The notes beneath the pieces were generated by a model, which did no database searches, was not told the origin of the DNA, and worked only from the letters and a program-made list of their open reading frames with translations. From Physcomitrium patens (lineage: Eukaryota; Streptophyta; Bryopsida; Funariales; Funariaceae): a DNA stretch of 64,000 nucleotides. The position numbers and the translations under genes are program-made. This document shows, one piece after another, positions 45,543 to 57,765 of the stretch; position 1 is the stretch's first letter, and each line of letters begins with the position of its first letter. The DNA lies in the NCBI RefSeq assembly GCF_000002425.4, contig NC_037256.1, positions 6,233,648 through 6,297,647 on the forward strand, given 5' to 3'.

Positions 45543-48340
45543 TGTGGATATAATTAAAACTTCCAATGATTAGTTACAATTCTTTTTGTAATTTTTAACA
45601 TATTTTTACTAATTTTAATGCAAATATAACTAATTAATAGATCCAAATTAGTTTTTTTAGTTAATTATGATTTTAATCATATTTTTAGTTGTTTATTAGA
45701 TGGATACTTTTAATTAGTAGATTGATTGACTATTTTAAAATTTAAAAGAAAAAATAGTAAATTTAGAAGGTTTATGATTTTTTTTTCTTGAATTACTTTA
45801 AATCTTTTTCTTAGTAATAAAACTAAAATTTTAGTAGAATTTCTCCTCTCATTCTTAGGAATTATATCTTAAATTAATCCACAATCTTAATTTTCAATCC
45901 AAAAGCTAATTTCCAATTTGACTATGGTTAGAAAGTCCCTTAAACCTAATTGCTCTATCTTCTTAATTAATTTTGAAGGTTTTTAAGCTTAAATATCATT
46001 TTGTAATTTAATTGGATTAAAAATATAAATTCTAGTTCTTAAATTAATGATGATCTTAATAAGATAGAGACAAGCTAAATTTTTGGTGGAGTTTCCTTTC
46101 ATAGTGATTTTAATCACTTCTTGAAGTTGAAAAAAAAAGAAAAATTGGAAAAAATCCCAAATTTAAGGCCAATTTGTAATTAGATTTTGGATTTGCCAAG
46201 AGCTCATACTTAAGGGAGTTTAAATTGAAGAATGGTGATTATGAAGGCTTTGATGGCAAGAATCCTTGCTGATTTCCAAGTCAGAAAATTCGAATTAGAA
46301 TTGTAGTTCAAATTTACAACTAAATTAACAAATCAATTGATTCTTATGATTTAGAACTCAAATTTGGGCTTATGAATAGTTGATCTCAGGATAAAAATAT
46401 GTTTTAGATACATTGGTGGTATTGGTTTCATCCAAAAGGTGCTAGTTTTTGAGTTCTAGGCATTTCTAGCCTTAAAATCGGATTTGAGCTGAGAGTTATT
46501 GAGGACCCTTGATCTTGGTTAGGGATTTTCTGATTTTGATGGTAGAGATGTGTCCGCCACTTTTGGGCCTCCTCCCACATTGTTCAGAAGGCTTGGGTGT
46601 CTGAGCTCCCTCTCTCACTCTCCATCTTCTTGAGGTGAAGCCATGGCAAAATGTTCCTCAATCTTGTGAATGCAAATTTTCTTCTTTAAACTTGTATGGC
46701 CTCAGTTTTAACTCGCGCAGTCTATCTCTTTTTATTTTCTTTCTGTGGAACTTTTTAAGCAAATTCTACTCACCCTTAGCTTCGTAATAGAACAATGCAT
46801 GCCTGATTTGAAGTTGTGACGAATTTTTGGCGAGTTTTCAAGGTGGCAGGGGTCTACTGCCTTGGCAGTGTATGAGTGTTGGTTTAAAAAATCTATAATT
46901 CGGTGACCTTTGACTCAACTTTGATGTGGATTGTTGAAATGAACGAATTCTAAAGTTTAGTTTACTAAAAAAAATAAATCACTAATTTCCGATCTATATC
47001 AAAATTTTAATGAATTTTTAAATGTAAAGGGATCTGCAGCCTTGGCAGTGTTGAACAATCAGCTTTGAAAAATTATATCTTAATACTTACTCACATCTTT
47101 TTGCTGGAATTTGTTGAAAAAGAAACTCTAATAAGCTTTTTTTAGGAAAAATTACACTTGTCAATTTTAAACTATTAATTGATTTTTAGTGATTTTTTAA
47201 GTAGAAGAGGGTCTGCTGCCTAGGCAGCTCAAGTCGCCTTGCTTTTAAAACACACATCTCGAATTTCAAACCTCGTATCACCATGAAATTTAGTAGATAA
47301 GAGCAAATCTACATCAACCTCAACCACAAAAAATTTCAAGTATATAAGAGTTATGTAGAATTGTTAGCAAAGTTTTGAATGACAAGGGATCTGCTGCCCT
47401 CAACTTGATATACTCTAAGTAAGTTTTCTCCTCTAATCACCCTCTAATCACATCCCTTAGCACCTAAATTGCTATATTATCACTCATTCGCCTCATTACC
47501 ATCAATTAATTTTATTTAATAATTTCAAAGAAATTTTATCTCACTTGGAAATTAATCTTAAATTCTTCTTTTTCCATCCATTTTTAACCTTAAGAATAAA
47601 ATAAAATAAAAAATAAAAATAAAGATTAATCTGAGCTTTTAATTTTTTCCTATTTCTTTTAACTTTAACCTTTTAATTTTTTCTTTTAACCTTAACCTTT
47701 TATCTTTTACTTTTAACCTTCAACTTTAAACTTTTACTTTTAATCTTAATCTTTTACTTTTATTACTTTTAAAATTTCATTTAACTTTTAATTATTAATT
47801 CTAATTCTAATTTTATTTTATTTTATTTATTTTAATTTTTTAATCTTCCAACTTTCATCTTTTATCTTAAAAAAATCTTAACATCATGTTAGTGCTGAAC
47901 TTAAATATTTAAGGCTATTTATTACTGAATTTCTAATTCTAGATGCAATTTTGTCATAAAAACTTCATCTATAGATAACTTCCTATATAGAACTCTGATT
48001 TACATAATTAATACTACCTTGGAAAGCCTTAAACTAGCACTTTAGAATGGTATTCATTGTTTTTATTTTATTTTATTCTAATTCATAATTTTTAGAGTTT
48101 AAGTTTGATAAAATAAGTCTTAAAAGGTACTTAACTAAATGAACTACAAATGCTAAAAATTAAATCATAAAAAATTATAATTAACTTATTGTATTATTGG
48201 ATAAATCTTAATTATTACCTCATTTTGGTTTTCTTATCTTATAGATGATTTGCATCTCTACATTAATTAATATTGGGCTCTGATGTAAGTTATGATCTAA
48301 TTAAATCAAATTTAAGTGACGGGAGAAAAATCCACTCATA
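45543..48340. mobile_element. solo LTR F of another family, 2.8 kb
   Basis: It starts TGTGGATATAATT and ends ATCCACTCATA. It is flanked by a perfect 5-bp duplication CTAAT (45538-45542 and 48341-48345) inside the E minisatellite. It has no coding potential. It contains four units of about 179 bp marked by CTGCTGCCTAGGCAG-like boxes. The large size and 5-bp duplication fit an LTR of an Athila- or Tat-like element. A non-LTR origin cannot be excluded. Confidence 0.72.
46850..47420. repeat. about 179-bp tandem units in F
   Basis: Boxes CTACTGCCTTGGCAG (46854), CTGCAGCCTTGGCAG (47034), CTGCTGCCTAGGCAG (47213) and CTGCTGCCCT (47391) are spaced 180, 179 and 178 bp. The sequence between boxes is much less conserved. 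The first three boxes contain an inverted repeat CTGCC/GGCAG-type core. Confidence 0.75.
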
Positions 48341-48800
48341 CTAATCCTAAATCAAATCCTAACCAAATCTTAACCCTAAATCAAATCCTAATCAAATCCT
48401 AATCAAATCCTAATCAAATTCCATTCCTAAATCAAATCCTAATCAAATCCTAAATCCTAAATCAAATCTTTATCCTAAATTCAATCCTAACCAAATCCTA
48501 ATCCTAAATCAAATCCTAATCTTAAACCAAATTCTTACCAAATCCTAACTCTAAATCAAATCCTAACCAAATCCTAAACCCTAAACCCTAAACAAAATCC
48601 TAATACTTAATCAAATCATAATTAAACCCTAACCAAATCCTAATTTTAAATCAAACTTTAATCAAATCTTTAAACAAATCCTAAATCCTAACTAATTCTA
48701 AACCAAATCCTTAATCCTCAACCAAATCCTAATCAAATCCTAACCCTAAATCAAACCCTAACCAAATCCTAAATCCTAATTCAAACCTAGTAATTTCTAC
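48341..48800 (-). repeat. telomere-like minisatellite, right half in E
   Basis: It continues the array interrupted by F, with units CCTAAATCAAATCC and some AAACCCTAA. Confidence 0.85.
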
Positions 48801-50394
48801 AATAGATTTAAACCTCAATTACTAATTAATGAACCACTGATCTTAACTCAAAATTTTCATGCTTTCTAAAAATTAAATTGAAAATAAGCACAAAAAAAAT
48901 TTGAAAGAATCGAAATTACCAAATAGACAATAGCCTCAAAAACGTGCTTGGATATCAGTTTGCCTCTTTCTCCGACCTTGATGTCAATCTTCCAAAGCCA
49001 ATATCTCTCTTTTTTATCATTCTATTGATCTCAAAATTCTTAGAAACATAGAAAAATAAATCAAAAATCCTCATACACAAATTTCACTCCAATCCAATTA
49101 ATAGATTGCAAGAAATCTTTAAAATCTTCACTAGACCTAAAATTCTATTTTTTGAGACCTTGACCCACTTAAACCTCAATAATCCTCAATTCAATCATTA
49201 GATTAAGCTAAGATTGACAACACATATTAAGCACAACTCTGAACATTAATCCATAAAATTTCATCAATAGAACTATTACAAAACTCTTGAAATCACTAGA
49301 AATATCAACCCTATTTTATTTCACAAAATCCAAGTCATCTAAAAACAAACTTGACTTTGTAAAGCTCTTACAAAGTCATAACAACTTCAAATCGCCCAAA
49401 ATAAATGCTCACAAAAATCCTATTCAGTTTGCTATCAAATCCCACTCTTTGATCTACAAAAGAACCCTGGAGTCATTGTCGAGACTCGATTTTGTACCTT
49501 AGGATCTGATTTCGACCCTGGTTCATAACCGGCCCTCTTAAGGTATCAATATCTAGTTTTTCTAAGTAAATTTTATTAGAATTTACTCTTAATTTCTTTC
49601 TAAAAATGCTTATATCATTTATTTTTTTAATCTACTTTATTTTGCCTTATTTATGGTCCTACAAAATAAGTAGAAGTCACCTTTCTAAAAAGGCAGCATT
49701 GGTACTTTTTAGTTTTACTATCTTTTTGACTATTAACTATATTTCTAAGATAATTTTTTTTAATACTTTGAACTAAGATCTTCTAAATTATAATAGTTTC
49801 TACACTTTTTCACCTATTAGTCGTGTTACATCATGACAGTGGTTTTGTTTATAGTAATGGTTGGAGACATAACTTGAGTTTTTGTACAAATTTTTAGCTC
49901 AAAATTTTTGAAAAATGAAGCATTTTGTATTATAAAGCTATACATATAAATTTTTTAGAATTTAAGCTTTTATTTTTTGAGATATAAAGAAAATTGCATG
50001 CAAAAATTTAAAGACAAGGGTTTGAAGTGATTATTAAGGTTTTCAAGATATCTCAAGATTTGCAATAAATTTGCAATTGAAATTTGTTATGAAAGTTGAT
50101 AAGAATACATCAGTACTTCATATGAAATTTGAATAAGTTTAGATAGTCGAATGAAGAGATATGAGGTATTGAAGTTCAGAAAAATTTTCACATAAGAGTA
50201 TATAAGGTTTTAGAAGATTTTATCATATTTTGGATATTATTGGTTAATTGAGGCTTATGTATTTGGTGTAATTGCTCCAAAAAGGAAATTTTATATATAA
50301 ACTTAGGGATTTCTTTATTTTGAAGCTTGATTGAGCAATTAGTGACAAGCAAGAGCCCAATGCTTTTTTGAGGTAAACTCTCTCTATCCTGACA

Positions 50395-51064
50395 GTGCTT
50401 GCCTTCAGAGGATACTACATGCTTCAAAAAGATGACCTCCAATTTCCAAAGTTCACACTTTGATTACTTGCAATAAAAGTGACTATCATATAGTTGGCAA
50501 AGCACTTCTCATAGATATTGCTCATGCTCTTCAAAGATTTTATTATAGACTTTGATATCATCAATGAAGATAATTACATACTTATCTAAAAGGTTTTGAA
50601 ATAATCTATTTATGTAATCTATAAAAAAAGCTAGAGTATTGGTTAAACCAAAAAATAATAGAAGCCACTCAAAATATCCATAGCATGTACAAAATGCCAT
50701 CTTTTTTATATCGTCTTTAGCAATAGGAATTTGCCAATAACCACTCCAAAAGTCCAATTTGCTAAAGATGGTTGTACCTCAAATTTGATCAAAAAGATCA
50801 TTTGTATGTAGAAGTGGATATGCATTTTTAACAATTTTTTTATTGAGGCCTCAATAATCAATGCAAAATTAAAATCCACCATCTTTTTTAGATGCAAAGA
50901 ATATAAGTGTTTTCTATAGCGATGTTCTTTTTAGAATAAGGCCCTACTCCAAAAGTTTGTCTAATAACTTTTGTAACTTTTCAAGTTTATTTTGTTCTAA
51001 ACAATAAATTGGCCAACTTGTTAGTTTGGCCTTAGGCATTAATTCTATTTGGAAGAAGGCACCT
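50395..51064 (-). pseudogene. chromovirus RT of element G
   Basis: Read on the minus strand: LMPKAKLTSWPIYCLEQNK, then SKLDFWSGYWQIPIAKDDIKK with the catalytic Asp, and the F-I-D-D box in VIIFIDDIKVYNKIFEEHEQ. It ends in LKHVVSSEGKH, where D1 interrupts. RNase H and integrase of the same protein are at 1030-3183. On the other side C2 interrupts it at 51065. Gag and protease are not found. Confidence 0.88.
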
Positions 51065-51889
51065 TGTTATTCTCGTTGTGTTCAAGCTTTAATATACTAA
51101 AGCAATTGAACTAATAGAGGTGGATTTGAATATGGAGAAAGATTGGTTATATGAATTGGGTCCTTTTGTATCACAATTGACTGTACTCTAGCTATCTAAA
51201 ATCAATTATCAAATTATAAAATACCAAGGCTTACTATTTCCGTCTTAATTCAACACATAATCCATTCTACGACTATTAATTCAACAATACTTCCATATTC
51301 TTATCAGTTCATCTCTCACTTACTCTCATTATGGTTTATATATATTCAATTAGTGATCTCCTGCTTACTTATTATATTCAATTTTTTAATTCATTACACA
51401 AAATTCAATATCTTCACTTAACACAACATAATTTGATAATCCCAATTCTCAAGGTCACAAATTTTCTCCAAATTGGTCAGTCCAAAGTCATATTTTATAA
51501 TATTCTAATCACAGTTTCAACAATACTTCTCTCAATCACAATTCTTTATAAACAAATAATAAAAGTAAAGAAAACAAAGAGGTAGCACCAAGCTTAGCCT
51601 AGCTTACGACTCTCACAATCTGGCCCCTTGGCTTATGACTCTCATAATTTGGCCCCCCAGCTTATGACTCTCATAGTCTGGCTCTGATCTCCCACTTCTC
51701 AACCTCTTTATCCTACCAAAAGATGAATCGTTGGCCAACAGATTCCAAAGGTTATGATCCTTTGAATTCTTAACCATTTGTTCCACTAACAACCTATTGT
51801 TACCAACTGAACTGCCTAACCATAAGTCTAATTCTCAAGGTCAATAACCAACTAGTAACTTACCACAAAATTTATTTACCTATTTTACA
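51065..51889 (-). repeat. 3' LTR of C2
   Basis: It reads TGTTATTCTCGTTGTG at the low end and CCTATTTTACA at the high end. It has about 236 bp more than the C1 LTRs, bounded by two copies of TCAACAATACTTC. Confidence 0.88.
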
Positions 51890-52048
51890 TAGCTCCACTC
51901 CTAATTGTGCAGCGCCTTCGTAAATACATAATTGTTATTTATCTAAAAACTACTTAATAAAACTCTACAAATGTACTATTTTCTTTCGTCCATCCAATTC
52001 ATCATTTGATGCATTATCAAATGTGTGTTCTACCAAATCTCATTCCAA

Positions 52049-52249
52049 TTACAAATCTTCTTCTTTCTTGTCTAGTTTGTCCATCGACTCCTTCCTCAAC
52101 TGGTTTGAGAGATCTTCATTATACTTTTCCAATTCATGGACTTGAGCTTCCAGTTTCAAGATCTCGGCATCACGACGTTCCAATTGATGCTGCTGTTGAC
52201 TCATCCATTCTGGAACATCTTCAATTGACACTTGTGACCGGCTTCTCAC
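52049..52249 (-). CDS. C2 coiled-coil 3' region
   Basis: 66 codons: it begins MRSRSQVSIEDVPEWMSQQQ and continues DAEILKLEAQVHELEKYNED with a heptad pattern typical of a coiled coil. It corresponds to 6694-7190 in C1. It is soluble, with no signal or membrane segment. The role is unknown; a particle or targeting protein of the retrotransposon is possible. It is probably a fragment. Confidence 0.45.
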   Translation of the reverse strand: MRSRSQVSIEDVPEWMSQQQHQLERRDAEILKLEAQVHELEKYNEDLSNQLRKESMDKLDKKEEDL

Positions 52250-52399
52250 TATTAACTCTTAATTGGAACTACAGCTCTTGAAAACATAAGAAATACAAGA
52301 AAATGGCACTCTAGCCAACTCAAAACAACACCACAGAATGACTTTAACAGATGTCCTTTTCCTATTCTTTTACTACCTGGTAATAATGACAACATGTTA

Positions 52400-53700
52400 C
52401 TCATACTGTTCGTGAAAGATAATAAGAAGTAATCTTTTTTGGTTGCCGCATTTAATTTTTGGAAATCTTGACAAATATGAACTTTTCCATTCTTTTTCGG
52501 CACCATAAGAATTGGTGAAATTCATTCACTAAAAAGAATTGGATAGATAAATCCAACCTCTAAGAGTTTATTTAGTTCTTCTTTTACCATAAGTGAGTAT
52601 TTTGGATTAAGTCAATGTTGTCTTTGGCGTACTAGTATAGCATGCTCGTCTAATATAATTCGATGCTCACAAACTTCAGCTAGAATTTCTTTCAAATCTA
52701 CATACGACGATGCAAAAGCAGTTTTATGCATTAAAAAATAATCCATCTAAATTTCTTTCTCCTCGCCTTTTATACCATCATAAATCTGAATGATTTAGGG
52801 AGCTTCTCTTGTATCTAAATTAATTGGTTGAAATCGTGGAATTTTAGGTGTTTCTGGAAAAATGTTCTGCTCAATTTCAAAATCTTTCATAAAATCTGAT
52901 ATATTAGAACTTTCCAACTCCAGTTCCATAGCACTAACATGATTAACATCCCATCTATTCATCTAATATGCAATCATATGATCAGAATCATCAATAACAT
53001 CTGGAGGAACTAAGTACTCTCCCTGTTCCCTGCATTGGTAGTTCATTCTAATGTGCTCAACAACTTGCCTTATATCAGTATAAATTGGATGAGGTGTACT
53101 AATTTCTTCTTCTATAGAGTCATCTTCATAATCTGACGTGAATTCAAAACTAGCCAATTAAATTTCTCTATGATATTGGATAGGATACATTTGAAGCACA
53201 ATTTTATCATTACCTTTTCCAGTTGTCAATGTACCATGGCCCCAATCATTTTGAGCTTTAGCTTGATACAACCATGGTTGCCTCAATAAAATTGGATATG
53301 ATAATATAGAGCTTTGCAATTGAAAAATAATATAATCAATTTTGTAGGTAATCCCCATAATTATTGTATCAACACTTTGTAAAATACCCATAGATTTAAC
53401 TCGATTGGAGTTAATCATTCTCAAAACCACTACAGTAGGTAATAATTGATCTAAACGTAGCTCCTTTATTGTAGTGGCATTCATAAGATTTATACTAGAT
53501 CCTCCGTCTACTTGTACTCCTGATAATAACACTCTATTAATTGAGACATCAATCGTAGGTGCACTTGAATCGGGATTCAAACTTACTTCTTGGATTTCTT
53601 TATTTCAAAATCTGCGATGAATTAATGAAGAATTCAAGATAGTTCCGCACTCAAGTGCTACTACCAATAGTTGCTTCATAGAAATTGTGGATTGTATGGT
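52400..53700 (-). pseudogene. C2 RT start and protease
   Basis: RT start: MVPKKNGKVHICQDFQKLN and AATKKDYF, cut after FTNSMSNML. Linker: GEYLVPPDVIDDSDHMIAY. Protease: VDGGSSINLMNATTIKELRL (53158-53580) with QPWLYQAKAQNDWG. One long stretch of 140 codons remains open. Confidence 0.85.
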
Positions 53701-54570
53701 ACCCAAATCTTTTAGAATATCATATGGTTATGTATTAGTGGTAATTTCCAATGTCCTTTTCTTTTTCCGAGTCCTAAACATTGATGCAGGTAAATTAGTT
53801 TTCTCTATATTGGAAATTGGTAAAGCTATTGGAACTAAATTTGACAGAGCCTGTAAAATCGATTCTTTCAACGGATAAGATTGTTCTCTCAATTGGACTG
53901 ATATTGGTTCTTTAGAATTCATGCCTCTTAGAGGATCTTTTAAAAGAAAGGACATTTTCCAAAACTGTGTAAAGAACAAAACAGCTTAAAATGGAACCGA
54001 AGCCTCTGTAATTGATACCTCATTGGGATGTACAACTGATTCAAGTCCTATACTGAGTAAGGGGCCCATTTCAGAACCTGGATTGGATGGCCCCATAATT
54101 GGGACCAATTGGTCCTTCGCTTCAAGATCACCCAAATGTTGAATTGGTCCTTTTTCCTTTTGCTGACTTCTTGTAAAGACAACTTGGACTACTTCTACCT
54201 GATGAACTGATGAATCTTGAGGACCTTCATTTATCTCCTCCATTTTTCCTTGGCTTTGGATTTGTTGATCTCAATTATTAAAATTGAATGGAGCATTACA
54301 TTGCTGATAAGTATGTCCCGACTGCTTGCAATTCGCACATACTGGCGCATAATCGTCAGTGGCTCTGGAATTGGCACATTCACTGGCATAATGACCAATC
54401 TGTCTGCAACGGAAATAACAAAGTGGTCTTCTTGTACCTCCCATCTGGCATATTGGGTGTCTCTACCAGTATATACCAATTAGGCTTGTTCCATATAGGG
54501 TTAGAAAATGATCCTGATTGTTCCATTGGTACGGAGAGTACTTGGTTTGATGACGCCAGTGGAGCATATT
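53700..54570 (-). pseudogene. C2 gag, C-terminal half
   Basis: MEEINEGPQDSSVHQVEVV and KGPIQHLGDLEAKDQ match C1 gag (34450-34700). The remaining part has a degraded zinc-knuckle region near 54380. The match with C1 ends abruptly at GGAGCATATT (54570). Confidence 0.82.
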
Positions 54571-54798
54571 AAGATGGTATTTTTTTTGTACAATATGTTA
54601 CTAATATTATTATGAATCTAAATGCTATAAATTTGATGCAACCTCCAATTATTATAATTTATAAAATACTTAATTATCTATTAAAATATTTTTAAAAACT
54701 TATAAGTCATATGTAAAATGAATAAGTCTTATTATTTTTAAATGAGCTACAAAATTATTTGCATATAAAAACAAAGAACATAGTAGCATAATAAAGAG
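54571..54798. other. AT-rich stretch, nothing recognised
   Basis: Between the breakpoint of C2 and the LTR of H. No motif or repeat boundary could be assigned. Confidence 0.5.
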
Positions 54799-55539
54799 TG
54801 TTGCCTCAAGAAAATGTTGGATCTTTAGTTGCTATTAATTACTCAAATAAATTGTAAATTCATAAAATACAAATCTTATCTATAGTTTGTCCTCATGAAG
54901 AAAATTACATCAAATATATAAGTCTAAGATGCACAATATTTATCAAATTTATCAATTCTTTTGCATAAAATATAGTTCTTGAAGTTAGATTTTGAATCTA
55001 ATTTTTTGATCTCTAACAACTTTCATACAACTCTTTATACTAAAAAAAAAGAGTAGTAGGTACAAATTCAAGATCTTAGCTTCAAGTACTTATTTTTTTT
55101 TCATAAAAACTTCAAATTCCTTGATTTTTAGATAATAATATAGAATTTAATATAAGCTAAAAAATTCTAATCTTTGAATTCTAAATAGTCTATCTTTTTT
55201 TTGAATGAGCTATCTTAAAGTGGCCTCAAACTCCAATGTGGTCTTAGACAACATCAAGAAGTCTATTGGACATTATCTTTAATCAATAGGAAAGAATTCA
55301 TCTATCACTCAGCTTATCTTCCCACATAAAATGGCCTAACAATTAAAATATTATACCTTTAATACCAAAGTCTTTTTACACTCTTTATCAATAAATCCTA
55401 TAACTTCTTTTTTTAATTACAAAATTTAAATTATAAACTTAAATAAATTAAATAAGTATTTTTTTTTTATTTCAATCCAAATTTTTATAATATTTCATAT
55501 TATTTTTATATATTATACTACTTTCCAATACAAAATCCA

Positions 55540-57136
55540 TCTCCTTCAAACTTATACATCCTTTGGTATATGCCAATTTAGCCATCCATGTTCACTTCAT
55601 CATCTCCATTTCTTTTTGCATCTTTTTTGTAATCCAGATCTAATTCTTTAAAATCTAAAAGATTACTTAAAATAATTCTATCATTTCTTTTCTTGAATGC
55701 TTTAATTTACTTTCTAGCTACATATATCTTCAATATCATACCATCCAATTCATGAAGCAAATAGATGGTATTGTTATACATTACCATTACTATATATGGT
55801 TCAAATCATCTTCAAGAAAATTTTCTAAAAATACTATATTGTTGCTCCAAACTACTAACAAATACTAACACCTAATTCTTAACTTCAATTGATTTGGATG
55901 TCAAATGATGAGTTTTATCAAACCTCTCTTTGTTGCTCAATTTAGTAGCATTCAATTTTTTCATGCTATTTCTTGATCTTTAGATAATTTTTTAAGTTAC
56001 TAAATATAAAGCTCTAATAATCTCTCTCTTGTGATGTCATCTTTTTAATCTAATAGCATCTAAGTAGGCACAAATTCTTCCATAGGCATAATTGATTTTG
56101 AGTCTAACATATGCTCAATAGGCATATAATTAGTAATAGTGCTATGAAAGGTTCTATCTTCCTAGAGAGCAAATAATAGAAGTCTTAACTATTATCTTGA
56201 CTTATCTCTTTAAGCCTTAATAAGAACATTTATGATAAGAAGATATCTTCTTTCACTTTAGATATTAGCATCATGATTATAAGTAGTTTTTAACTTCAAC
56301 TTTATATCATATATTTGAAAATGATTTCTACACTTTATTATATCTAATTCTCCTTGATTAGCCTTTATCCTTCTAATTCTACTATATTTATTAAAAATAT
56401 CTTTTAAAATAAATCTACATACTACTTTTGTAATCTTGGTCTTCAAAGCTCTACCTTCAATGTAATTTGAAAGCTCCTTTCTTGCCAAAATAAGATATTT
56501 TATGCCCCATAATTCCAATCGCATAGCGACCAAGTCAATCACCTACTAAAAATGTATAGTAAGTGGACGAGTAGGATATATCTCATCTTTGAATTTAACT
56601 TTGGACTACAATAGGCATTCAATAAAAAAAGCCACAAATTCCTTCATATATTTGTAGAATCCCTTCCACCAACATTGCTCTTTGATCTTATGATAAGTGG
56701 TCCAAATTTCTTTTTGGCTTGTCCACAGTGTATAATAAAACTCCTTAAAAACTTAGTTCTTGGTTTTTATATCATCTACCACTTTCAATAATATTCCATT
56801 CTTCTTCTTTGGCCTGTTTTACAATGAACTATCTCTCATAATATAGTCATAATGTTGGTGTCTAATATCTTTAAAGGCCTTATTTTACCAACCTTCTTAT
56901 TTCTTCATAGTACTCAAACAGATGCCAATATCTCTTAACTTGTCTCTATAAAGATCTTCTCTCAAAGCCTTATCTTCACTACTTGTGCTTATTCCATTAA
57001 TAATTAGTATATAACAATAGCCCTTATCTTCATCATCTTCATCAATTTCTTGTATCTCCATCTTTTCTTCACAAATATATTTAACTCTGAATAACATATC
57101 TACTATAGAATTCTTCTTATCAAAAATATATACCAA
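55540..57136 (-). pseudogene. H integrase
   Basis: Recognisable parts: WTTYHKIKEQC-type zinc finger near 56690, MIDLVAMRLELWGIKYLILA with the first Asp (56258-56542), SNYIEGRALKTKITKVVCRF, IKANQGELD where the second Asp is N, and LKTTYNHDANI. These parallel A2 (RYLVLAREDLSNQVEGRALR). It is heavily broken. Confidence 0.78.
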
Positions 57137-57760
57137 TACAAAATTGAATGATTTGATATAAATTATCCTTTTTAATATAGTAATATCAAAAATAAAAAAA
57201 TAGCAATCATATTCAAAAATAATCTGTAATCAATTTCTAACAATATATTGGCTCTAATTAAGTAATTTTTGTCTACTTTCATAGCTATAAGTGCTTTCAA
57301 AAGCTTCTTCTTTATTTGTAGGTATATTCTCTATTTTTCCATAAAAATTCTTCTTCCAAACTTGATAGCAAATCTTTTGCCTTTTTCATTATCTTGACTA
57401 ATAGTCTATCTAATAGCAATAGGATTTATATCAATAATAACAATAATTTATTTGCCATAATTATGTTCAATTTGCCTCAAGTTGGTAGTGACTTCAAAAT
57501 CTCCTTTAAACCTTCTATGGCTAATTCTTGCTTTTGTCTTTATATGAACTTAGTTCTCTTTTTTAAGAGACTATATAGTGGCTCAACTATGTAAGCAAAG
57601 TAAAGATCTAAATTTGATAGAAGATACAAGCTCCTATAAACCTCTTTTATTTCAAAGATGCTATATCTTCAATAATACTACATGCTTTTATTCTAATAAT
57701 AGCATCAATCTTTTGAAAATTAGATTTTATATTATACTTTTGATATAAGTGGTGTCCACT
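57137..57760 (-). pseudogene. H RNase H and RT end
   Basis: DINPIAI and RFAIKFGRRIFMEK correspond to A2 DASPIAIGW and RFAVRFGAKVL. The RT end NFQKIDAII matches A2 PTKVDAIGR. Stops are frequent. Confidence 0.72.
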
Positions 57761-57765
57761 ACCTA

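Larger units (their letters stand above)
41632..49838 (-). mobile_element. element E, B-type minus-strand element with pol deleted
   Basis: It is a B-family element. The left LTR fragment is 41632-42336, the internal region 42337-44700 and the right LTR 44701-49838 (containing solo LTR F). The flanks are GGAG and GTGG, a weak 4-bp match. One deletion removed the U3 part of the left LTR, integrase, RNase H, RT and the protease end. Confidence 0.85.
44701..49838 (-). repeat. 5' LTR of E, split by solo LTR F
   Basis: Own parts are 44701-45542 and 48346-49838. It ends ACATCATGACA. After F is removed it matches the solo B LTR, with a longer minisatellite. Confidence 0.88.
3184..50394 (+). mobile_element. 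element D1, plus-strand Ty3-type LTR retrotransposon split by later insertions
   Basis: The 5' LTR is 3184-4485 and the 3' LTR runs 40908-50394 with element E inside it. Internal parts are 4486-6130 and 37152-40907, separated by C1. Gag, protease, RT and integrase remnants are recognisable. RNase H is missing. The flanking 4-mers are GCAT (3180-3183) and GTGC (50395-50398), which fit a decayed GCGC duplication. Outside it, the chromovirus frame HVVSSEGKH on the right connects to KMKVVED on the left, confirming that D1 interrupted an RT gene. It belongs to the same lineage as A1, A2 and E by protein similarity. Confidence 0.88.
40908..50394 (+). repeat. 3' LTR of D1, split by element E
   Basis: Its two parts are 40908-41631 (TGTCATATTAG...) and 49843-50394 (...CTCTCTATCCTGACA). 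Removing E restores homology to 3184-4485. Confidence 0.88.
51065..54570 (-). mobile_element. element C2, truncated C-family element
   Basis: The 3' LTR is 51065-51889. The internal sequence retains the coiled-coil region, the start of RT, protease and the second half of gag. RT end, RNase H and integrase are deleted near 52400, and the gag start and 5' LTR are lost at 54570. It aligns with C1 nearly throughout and preserves the empty site of A2. Confidence 0.88.
54799..57760 (-). mobile_element. element H, old D-like element (LTR, integrase, RNase H)
   Basis: The 3' LTR is about 54799-55534 in reverse complement. It is recognised by TTGCCTCAAGAAAATGTTGG, and near 55265-55310 by a paired CTATTGGACAT region like that in the D LTR. 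A decayed purine tract lies at 55536-55550. The internal order is integrase, RNase H, end of RT. Its 5' half is missing. It is the oldest copy of the lineage judging from AT content and the number of stops. Confidence 0.75.
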
